Assembly: GCA_015487905.1 (NCBI GenBank)
Contig: WFOX01000080.1
Coordinates: 1 to 14,268, forward strand
Length of the DNA stretch: 14,268 nt
DNA from: Mariprofundales bacterium
GTDB lineage: Bacteria > Pseudomonadota > Zetaproteobacteria > Mariprofundales > S012-25
Direction: 5' to 3'
Shown here: positions 6,378 through 11,806 of the stretch, one piece after another
How the letters are laid out: every line of letters starts with the position of its first letter
How positions within the stretch are numbered: the stretch's first letter is position 1
Translations under genes and position numbers: made by a program
Notes under the pieces: model-generated
The model's database searches: none
Seen by the model: only the letters and a program-made list of their open reading frames with translations
Told to the model about the DNA's origin: nothing

Positions 6378-7166
6378 GTCAGAAAGCAGACCCGCTTTTG
6401 AGGGGATTACGACGGGTAATCCTGCGCTTCCTCGCGGGTGATCAGGTCAGAAAGCAGACCCGCTTTTGAGGGGATTACGACTCGCAAGTGCGCCGTCCTC
6501 GTATGCCTGGGCCGTCAGAAAGCAGACCCGCTTTTGAGGGGATTACGACAGAGCGCATCCCAGAAGTTCTTGGCGCAGGCCAGTCAGAAAGCAGACCCGC
6601 TTTTGAGGGGATTACGACCGAGAACGCGGTCGCCCTTCTTCACGTTCTCCGTCAGAAAGCAGACCCGCTTTTGAGGGGATTACGACATCGGCCACGGAGA
6701 CTTCTTCCGGTTCCTCGGGTCAGAAAGCAGACCCGCTTTTGAGGGGATTACGACGCCAGGATCCCATTGCTGTCCATTCACGCAAAGGTCAGAAAGCAGA
6801 CCCGCTTTTGAGGGGATTACGACGACAGGTGGGGCTTGGACTCCGCCAGGCGGAGCCAGTCAGAAAGCAGACCCGCTTTTGAGGGGATTACGACGCGGTA
6901 TTCCCATTGACCGCCACCAGTGCCGCCGTCAGAAAGCAGACCCGCTTTTGAGGGGATTACGACAGGGCGCGGGCCGCCCACCTGCGACCCCTGCGGTCAG
7001 AAAGCAGACCCGCTTTTGAGGGGATTGCGACCAGCGCGGTGTCTCTCATCCCCGTTCCCTTCGTCAGAAAGCAGACCCGCTTTTGAGGGGATTACGACTC
7101 GGGGTGACCGACAACCGACTCGGCGTCCTTGTCAGAAAGCAGACCTGCTTTTGAGGGGAGGATGAA
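6378..7166 (+). CRISPR. CRISPR array, 12 repeats and 11 spacers
   Basis: The repeat is 36 bp, begins GTCAGAAAGCAGACC and ends GAGGGGATTACGAC. Repeat starts are 6378, 6446, 6514, 6583, 6651, 6719, 6788, 6859, 6928, 6996, 7063 and 7131. Repeats 1-9 and 11 are identical. Repeat 10 ends ATTGCGAC instead of ATTACGAC. Repeat 12 has one C-to-T change and loses its last seven bases. Spacer lengths in order are 32, 32, 33, 32, 32, 33, 35, 33, 32, 31 and 32. All spacers are different. Decay at the right end and the leader at the left indicate plus-strand transcription. The final eight bases of the repeat would then be the crRNA 5' handle AUUACGAC, similar in form to the AUUGAAAC/AUUGCGAC handles of class 1 systems. 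No cas gene lies in the window, so the type is unassigned. Confidence 0.99.
7131..7166 (+). repeat. Degenerate terminal CRISPR repeat
   Basis: The first 29 bases match the consensus except C-to-T at 7146, and the remaining positions are unrelated. A decayed last repeat is the usual mark of the trailer end of an array and fixes its orientation. Confidence 0.92.
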
Positions 7167-7177
7167 TCGCAAAAATA

Positions 7178-7197
7178 GCCTTGGAAAGGCGTTTTTT
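7178..7197 (+). terminator. Possible terminator of the CRISPR transcript
   Basis: GCCTT (7178-7182) pairs with AAGGC (7186-7190) around GGA. It is followed by G and six T, and preceded by a run of A that can extend the pairing. The stem is short, but the hairpin lies just 12 bases beyond the last repeat on the strand of the predicted array transcript. Confidence 0.5.
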
Positions 7198-7218
7198 GGA
7201 AAAAATCTTGCTTTCTGG

Positions 7219-7261
7219 AAAAAAGTAGGGGGATGCAAGCGTTTGCATCCCCCATTTTCTT
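7219..7261. terminator. Strong bidirectional terminator
   Basis: A perfect 11-bp stem, GGGGGATGCAA (7228-7238) with TTGCATCCCCC (7243-7253), has loop GCGT. On the minus strand it is followed by TAC and six T, which suits the end of the PilZ operon. On the plus strand ATTTTCTTT follows, so it can also stop transcripts leaving the CRISPR array. It insulates two convergent units. Confidence 0.93.
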
Positions 7262-7319
7262 TCCTAGCATCAAAAAGCCTGGCGGCTATATCGCGAAATC
7301 GTGATGTTTTGGAAAAATC

Positions 7320-7913
7320 TCAGCCTTGCCGAGCCGATTCCGCGGCGCGCTCTTCCTCGGCGCGGCGCAGGCGGATCTGTTCGCGATGGCGCTGAAACAC
7401 ATAGCGCGTGATCGCGTCTTCCTCTTCTTCGCAGCGATACACGAAGCGCACGCCGATGCGCCAGCGCGTGGGCGCGATCTGCTCCACGCGCACGACCTCG
7501 GCCAAAAGCTCAAGAATGATCGGCGGAAACACGGGCAGCATAAGCACGATCTCCAACGGATCGCCCACGCGATAAGCCTCATCCGTCACGAACGCACAAC
7601 CTGAAGCGCTCAGATTCACGGGCCGCTCTTCCAGCCCATAGCGGCTTGCATCGTTCACCATGTTGAGGCTGATGAGGTAATCCAGCTTCGCGTCCAGCGA
7701 TTCCAAGGCCTCGGCAAGCTCCGGCGAGATCGCGCCGCGCTCCAAGTCGTGTTCAAAGACCTCCCTTCCCACGATCTTGCGCAGCATGGAGCCTTGGCGC
7801 GAGCGGACGCCGATCTTCTGCTTGGCCTCCTCAAACTCCTGCGTGGATAGCGGACGATCCCGCAGCGGCAACACATCGTCAATGCGGAAGTTCTGGCGAC
7901 GATTTTCCGACAT
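7320..7913 (-). CDS. PilZ-domain cyclic di-GMP receptor protein
   Basis: The 197-residue cytoplasmic protein has both PilZ binding motifs: RRQNFR at residues 5-10 (RxxxR) and NLSASG at 100-105 (the D/NxSxxG motif). The beta-barrel continues through SGCAFVTDEAYRVGDPLEI to TRWRIGVRFV. The C-terminus is a charged helix rich in Arg and Glu. About 90 residues separate the two motifs, far more than the 20-30 of a canonical PilZ domain, and the insert is predicted helical (EFEEAKQKIG, SPELAEALESLDAKLDYLI). It is the last gene of a four-gene operon; its ATG follows the HD-GYP stop after three bases. It probably senses c-di-GMP adjusted by that neighbour. The output partner is unknown. Confidence 0.87.
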   Translation of the reverse strand: MSENRRQNFRIDDVLPLRDRPLSTQEFEEAKQKIGVRSRQGSMLRKIVGREVFEHDLERGAISPELAEALESLDAKLDYLISLNMVNDASRYGLEERPVNLSASGCAFVTDEAYRVGDPLEIVLMLPVFPPIILELLAEVVRVEQIAPTRWRIGVRFVYRCEEEEDAITRYVFQRHREQIRLRRAEEERAAESARQG

Positions 7914-7916
7914 CTC

Positions 7917-9503
7917 TCACCCCTTCACGCCCAGCGTTTCGGCGGAGAACGGCAAGATGCGCGGCCCCGCTTCCGCTGGATTCGCGCATTGGCTGCGGAT
8001 TTCGCCGCGCTCAATCAATGCCGTGGCCGCCTTCACCACATCAGGATCAAATTGCGTGCCAGCATTGCGCTTGAGCTCCTCCAGCGCGAACGAGATCGGC
8101 TGCGCGCGGCGATAGACGCGGTGCGTGGTCATCGCGTCAATCGCATCGGCCACGCACACGATGCGCGCCGTAAGCGGAATCTCGTCGCCCGCAAGGCCAT
8201 CAGGATAGCCGCGGCCGTCGTAGCGCTCGTGGTGGTGGCGCACCATGAGCCGCTCGCGCACGAGCGCGTCCATGTGGCGCAGGATCGCATCGCCGATCGC
8301 AGGGTGCGCCTTCATGATCGCAAACTCCTGCGGCGTGTATTTGCCGGGCTTGAGCAGCACGGCATCGGGAATGCCCACCTTGCCGATGTCGTGCAAAAGC
8401 CCACCCAGCTCCACCAGCGCCACCGTCTCCGCATCCAACCCCATCTCGCGCGCGATCTGCGCGGACATGCGGCCCACGCGCTGGGAGTGGTCGCGCGTGT
8501 AGCGGTCGCGCGCCTCCAGAATGCGCACGAGCGCCACGAGCGTTTCGCGCATGTTCTCAGCCAGCGCCGCATGCACGGCGCGATTGTCCAAAAGCGTGTC
8601 CAACGACTGCAAAAGCAGGCTCAGCATCTGCAAAGCGTCGGCATCGCCGCGGCGCTGCTCGTGCATGCCTTGCAGCACGAGCACGCCCGTGGGCCGCCCC
8701 TGCATCGTCACGGGAAGCGCCAGCCCATGCGCGGCCTTGGCACCGGGCCAGGGCGGGGGATCCAGCGGCGTGAGCGTGAGCGCCTCTTCCTCGCCCGTAA
8801 GCAGCTTCTCCAGCAGCGTTTCTTCAAAGCGCGCTTCCGGCGCGATCTCTTCCGCGCCGATGCCGGCGATCTTCACGAAGCGCCCGCGCGCGCGGTCGGC
8901 CAGCGCGATCCAGCCGCGCGCATCCCCCGAGATTTCCAAGGCGAGCTCCAGCGCGGCCTGCGCGACTTCGCTCACGCGCCCGCGCCGCGGCAGCTCGTGC
9001 AAAATCCGGAACATGAGGCTCATCTTGCGATCCATCGCAAACAGCTCGGGCACCTCCGGACGCGCGCGCGCGCAAGGCGCCACATTCGGCGCCTCGGGCT
9101 TGTCTTCCAGCACCTCTTCGGCACAGGAAACGAGCGCCTTCGGATCAAAGGGCTTGGCGAGCACGCGCCGCACGCCGAGCCGCAAGGCCTGCGTCATTTT
9201 TTCGGCTGAGAGAAAGCCGCTCATGAGGATCGTGGGCGGCAGCGTCCGGCCCTCTTCGGAAAGCTCCTCCAATAGCTCCAGCGCATCGCCGTCGGCAAGG
9301 CGCATGTCCGTGACGACGAGATCCAAATCTTCGTGCGCGAGCGCTTCGCGCATCTCGGCGATCGTGCCTGCCTCCAACACCTCCGCGCAGGCTTCGGACT
9401 GCAAAAGATCGCGCACGAACGCGCGCACGGGCGCTTGGTCTTCCACCACGAGCACGCGCTTGGCGCGCTTTGCGTGCGGAAACGGCACCACAGGCTCCGC
9501 CAT
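7917..9503 (-). CDS. Response regulator with HD-GYP c-di-GMP phosphodiesterase domain
   Basis: The 528-residue protein has a receiver domain at about 16-130 with acidic pair E21/D22, phospho-acceptor D66 and conserved K117. A central region (about 150-330) looks like a GAF domain (GLALPVTMQGRPTGVLVLQG). A C-terminal HD-GYP domain follows, with H371-D372 in LLHDIGKVGIP and HHHERYDGRGYPDGL containing G432-Y433-P434. All HD-GYP signatures are intact, so it should hydrolyse c-di-GMP when phosphorylated by an unseen kinase. ATG 9503 is chosen because GGAGGTG precedes it at proper distance; the GTG two codons earlier overlaps that site. It lies 15 bases after the single-domain regulator and directly before the PilZ gene, forming one operon. 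Confidence 0.95.
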   Translation of the reverse strand: MAEPVVPFPHAKRAKRVLVVEDQAPVRAFVRDLLQSEACAEVLEAGTIAEMREALAHEDLDLVVTDMRLADGDALELLEELSEEGRTLPPTILMSGFLSAEKMTQALRLGVRRVLAKPFDPKALVSCAEEVLEDKPEAPNVAPCARARPEVPELFAMDRKMSLMFRILHELPRRGRVSEVAQAALELALEISGDARGWIALADRARGRFVKIAGIGAEEIAPEARFEETLLEKLLTGEEEALTLTPLDPPPWPGAKAAHGLALPVTMQGRPTGVLVLQGMHEQRRGDADALQMLSLLLQSLDTLLDNRAVHAALAENMRETLVALVRILEARDRYTRDHSQRVGRMSAQIAREMGLDAETVALVELGGLLHDIGKVGIPDAVLLKPGKYTPQEFAIMKAHPAIGDAILRHMDALVRERLMVRHHHERYDGRGYPDGLAGDEIPLTARIVCVADAIDAMTTHRVYRRAQPISFALEELKRNAGTQFDPDVVKAATALIERGEIRSQCANPAEAGPRILPFSAETLGVKG

Positions 9504-9518
9504 CTTCACCTCCGCGTG

Positions 9519-10010
9519 TCAGCGCATGCCGTAGGCGCGCCGCGCCGTGGGGCTCAGCGCCTGCTGCATGCGCGCAAGCTCGCGTTTGAGCGAGGAAAGC
9601 TCCGCTTCCAACGCGCGGATGCGGCGCATGGCAAGCTGATAGCGCCGCGCATTGCCCACGCGCACGAGCAGCTCCGGCAGCGAAAAGGGCTTGCCCACGA
9701 AGTCCCATGCCCCTTTTTTCACCGCCTCCAGCGCGTCCTGCACGGCCGAATAACCGGTCATGAGGATCACAAGCCGCTCTTCGGGTGCTGCGCGCGCGCG
9801 TGCAAGCACCGCAAGCCCGTCCGCGCCCGGCATCACGATGTCCGCAAGCACAAGATCAAACGATTCCTTGCCGAGCAAAAAAAGCGCCTTGGCACCGTCC
9901 TCGGCCCAAACGACCTCATAGCCCGCCTCGCGAAAGGCGTCCTGCAACACGGCGGCAAGCGCCGCATCGTCCTCCACGAGCAAAAGCCGTGCAGGAGTCT
10001 CTTCGCTCAT
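9519..10010 (-). CDS. Single-domain response regulator with C-terminal coiled coil
   Basis: The 163-residue protein is a complete CheY-like receiver with the acidic residues E13, D14 and D15, phospho-acceptor D57 in LVLADIVMPG, switch residue T85 and K107 in VGKPF. It ends with a 45-residue helical tail (RRIRALEAELSSLKRELARMQ) rather than a DNA-binding or enzymatic output. The receiver resembles those of NtrC-type regulators. It may act by protein contact or as a phosphate sink in the same pathway as the HD-GYP regulator encoded next. Its ATG overlaps the stop of the small upstream gene (ATGA), so translation is coupled. No histidine kinase is in the window. Confidence 0.92.
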   Translation of the reverse strand: MSEETPARLLLVEDDAALAAVLQDAFREAGYEVVWAEDGAKALFLLGKESFDLVLADIVMPGADGLAVLARARAAPEERLVILMTGYSAVQDALEAVKKGAWDFVGKPFSLPELLVRVGNARRYQLAMRRIRALEAELSSLKRELARMQQALSPTARRAYGMR

Positions 10011-10231
10011 CGCCGTCCTCGCTGCTCGTTGGCATGCTCTTCAAGCAGCTTGGATTCCAACACCTGCTGCGCTTGGGCGAGCTTGCGCGCCGCATCCGAA
10101 ATCGTAAGCCGCACCCCCGCCTTCGGCTCCGCCTTGGAAGGGCCCGTTTCCTCGCTCCCGCGCTCGTGCCGCGCCACCTGCGCGATCAGGCGCGTCACGA
10201 GCCCATCCACGGGATGCAGGGGTCCGGCCAT
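10007..10231 (-). CDS. Small protein, first gene of the sigma-28-type operon; faint FlgM-like motif
   Basis: The product is 74 residues from the ATG at 10231, which has GGAGGTG upstream; the frame extends further upstream without a better start. The protein is polar, with no signal peptide or membrane segment. The segment VRLTISDAARKLAQAQQVLE recalls the serine/alanine linker just before the sigma-binding helices of FlgM. However, the FlgM C-terminal helices are missing or unrecognisable, and the end EEHANEQRGRR is unlike FlgM. The position behind a FliA-type promoter fits a flagellar regulatory role. I do not assign it: the likeness is only one short motif. It overlaps the response-regulator gene by four bases. 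Confidence 0.72.
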   Translation of the reverse strand: MAGPLHPVDGLVTRLIAQVARHERGSEETGPSKAEPKAGVRLTISDAARKLAQAQQVLESKLLEEHANEQRGRR

Positions 10232-10268
10232 CGTTTCACCTCCGCGTTGGCAAGGTCTCCTAGTTGCT

Positions 10269-10295
10269 CTATCGGCAGCCGTCGCGGCCACTTGA
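10269..10295 (-). promoter_or_regulatory. Sigma-28 (FliA) promoter of the REC/HD-GYP/PilZ operon
   Basis: Read on the minus strand, TCAA, 15 bases, then GCCGATAG matches the FliA consensus TAAA-N15-GCCGATAA at 10 of 12 positions with exact spacing. The -10 box occupies 10269-10276 and the -35 box 10292-10295. The expected transcript starts near 10261, about 30 bases before the ATG at 10231. The position, orientation and rarity of GCCGATA make it convincing. Confidence 0.7.
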
Positions 10296-10317
10296 GGGTG
10301 GCGCATGCGTCAAGCTT

Positions 10318-10346
10318 TTGACATCTGGATGCGCAGGTGTTGGAAT
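10318..10346 (+). promoter_or_regulatory. Sigma-70 promoter of the NtrC-class regulator
   Basis: A perfect -35 box TTGACA is followed after 17 bases by TGGAAT (four of six), with an extended TG one base before it. The transcript would start near 10353. The ribosome site AAGGGGG (10357-10363) and the ATG at 10370 follow. It is divergent from the sigma-28-type promoter, which lies about 20 bases away. Confidence 0.65.
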
Positions 10347-10369
10347 GGGCCACACCAAGGGGGTGTGCG

Positions 10370-11764
10370 ATGCGTCCGAAGGGGCTCGTGCTCGTCGTGG
10401 AGGACGAAGACGCCTTCCGGGCTGCGCTGGCGGAAGGGCTTGGCGAACATGGCTGGCATGTGCTGCAAGCAGGCAGCGTTCATGAGGCGAAGGAAATCCT
10501 ACAGACCGGCGAGGTGGATATCGCTCTTTTGGATGTTCGCCTTCCCGACGGCAACGGGCTTGAGCTTTTGCGCGAGCTGAAAAGGCGCATGCCTGGGGCT
10601 GTGGCCGCGGTGATGACGGCTTATGCGGATTTGGATGCGGCCGTGGATGCGATGCGGCTTGGGGCTGCGGACTTTCTCAAAAAGCCCTTTGACATGGAAG
10701 AGCTGTTCGTGCGCATGGAGGAGTGGCTGCGCCGCAAGGAGCTTGCCGAAGAAAACCAGCGCTTGCGCGCGCGCGTGCGCGCGATGGAAAGCGAGCACGA
10801 GCTTATCGGCCAGCATCCGGAGATTCGCAAGCTGCGCGAGACGGCCGCATTGCTTGCGGATTCCACGAGCACCGTGCTCATCACGGGGGAGTCCGGCTCC
10901 GGCAAGGAGGTCGTGGCGCACCTCATCCACAAGCTCGGCCCGCGCGCAGACAAGCCCTTTGTGGCCGTCAATTGCGGCGCGATTCCCGAGGACTTGCTGG
11001 AATCCGAGCTGTTTGGGCATGTGAAAGGGGCCTTTACGGGCGCCGTGCGCAATCGGCCCGGGCGCTTTGAGCTTGCGCACGGCGGCACGATCTTTTTGGA
11101 CGAAATCGGCGAGATGTCCCCGAAGCTGCAAGTGAAGCTCCTGCGCGTGTTGCAGGAGCGGCGCATTGAGCCTGTGGGCGGGGATCGCTCCATTCCCGTA
11201 GATGTGCGCGTGATTGCGGCCACGAACAAGGACTTGGAGCGGGCGATCGAAACGGGTGAGTTCCGCGAAGACCTTTACTATCGCCTCAATGTGATTCCGC
11301 TCAAAATCCCGCCGCTTCGCGAGCGCGGCGACGATGTGCTGCTGCTTGCGGAGCACTTCATTGAGCGCTTCAACGCAAGGCTCGGCACGAACATCCGCGG
11401 CATTGCGCCGGAAGCCCAAGAGGTGATGCTCGCCTATCACTGGCCCGGCAATGTGCGCGAGCTGCAAAACCTGATTGAGCGCGTGGCCGTGCTCAAACGC
11501 GAAGGCATGATCACGGTGGAGGATCTTCCCTCGCGCATGCTGGATCCGGTGCGCCGCGCGCGCGAGGAGGTGCTGCCGCCTTTGGACGCCGTGCAGCGCA
11601 TTGACCTCAAGGCGCTCGTGGATGAGTTTGAAACGCGCTTGATCTTGCACGCGCTGGAGCGCTACGGCTGGAACAAGAACAAGGCCGCGCAGTTTCTTTC
11701 CATGAACCGCACGACACTCGTGGAGAAGATCAAGAAAAAGGGGCTTTCTCCCTCGCGCCGCTAA
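10370..11764 (+). CDS. Sigma-54-dependent response regulator, NtrC class, FlrC/FleR-like
   Basis: The 464-residue activator has three domains. The receiver (1 to about 120) has acidic E11/D12, phospho-acceptor D55 in LLDVRLPDG and Lys in FLKKPFD. The AAA+ sigma-54 interaction domain has Walker A GESGSGKE at 173-180, the sigma-54-contact loop GAFTGA at 220-225, and Walker B IFLDE with D244/E245. A C-terminal Fis-type helix-turn-helix ends in NRTTLVEKIKKKGL, a sequence form seen in flagellar activators such as FlrC, FleR and FleQ. All functional motifs are intact. It should drive RpoN promoters when phosphorylated; the near-perfect one 15 bases past its stop is an obvious candidate target. ATG 10370 is chosen from the ribosome site and the domain start. 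The exact family member is uncertain. Confidence 0.95.
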   Translation: MRPKGLVLVVEDEDAFRAALAEGLGEHGWHVLQAGSVHEAKEILQTGEVDIALLDVRLPDGNGLELLRELKRRMPGAVAAVMTAYADLDAAVDAMRLGAADFLKKPFDMEELFVRMEEWLRRKELAEENQRLRARVRAMESEHELIGQHPEIRKLRETAALLADSTSTVLITGESGSGKEVVAHLIHKLGPRADKPFVAVNCGAIPEDLLESELFGHVKGAFTGAVRNRPGRFELAHGGTIFLDEIGEMSPKLQVKLLRVLQERRIEPVGGDRSIPVDVRVIAATNKDLERAIETGEFREDLYYRLNVIPLKIPPLRERGDDVLLLAEHFIERFNARLGTNIRGIAPEAQEVMLAYHWPGNVRELQNLIERVAVLKREGMITVEDLPSRMLDPVRRAREEVLPPLDAVQRIDLKALVDEFETRLILHALERYGWNKNKAAQFLSMNRTTLVEKIKKKGLSPSRR

Positions 11765-11779
11765 GTCGCTTCGGCAAAC

Positions 11780-11795
11780 TGGCACGGCGCTTGCC
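11780..11795 (+). promoter_or_regulatory. Near-perfect sigma-54 promoter
   Basis: TGGCAC, GGCGC, TTGC matches the RpoN consensus TGGCAC-N5-TTGCW at every position but the last, and the flanking C before and G after the -24 box also fit the extended consensus. GG is at 11781-11782 and GC at 11793-11794. The -12 rule places the transcript start at about 11806, which is the base before the ATG of the next gene. Confidence 0.8.
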
Positions 11796-11806
11796 TGAAT
11801 GAGGGC

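Noticed and set aside
6438..7165. Open frames across the array with recurring SESRPAFEGITT or QKADPLLRGLR peptides
   Set aside because: They are the CRISPR repeat read in different frames; the intervals between copies follow the spacers, and no ribosome site or family match is present.
6228..7320. Cas genes beside the array
   Set aside because: No coding region longer than repeat-derived frames exists between the M48 and PilZ genes, and none of the neighbours has a Cas motif.
8042..8066. Minus-strand TGGCAC-N5-TTGA
   Set aside because: The -12 GC is missing and it lies within the HD-GYP coding region.
7989..9209. Plus-strand open frame of about 400 codons opposite the HD-GYP gene
   Set aside because: Antisense shadow; the minus strand encodes all HD-GYP and receiver motifs.
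10453..10470. TGGCAT ... TGCAA resembling a sigma-54 element
   Set aside because: Spacing is off by one and it lies inside the receiver-domain coding region.
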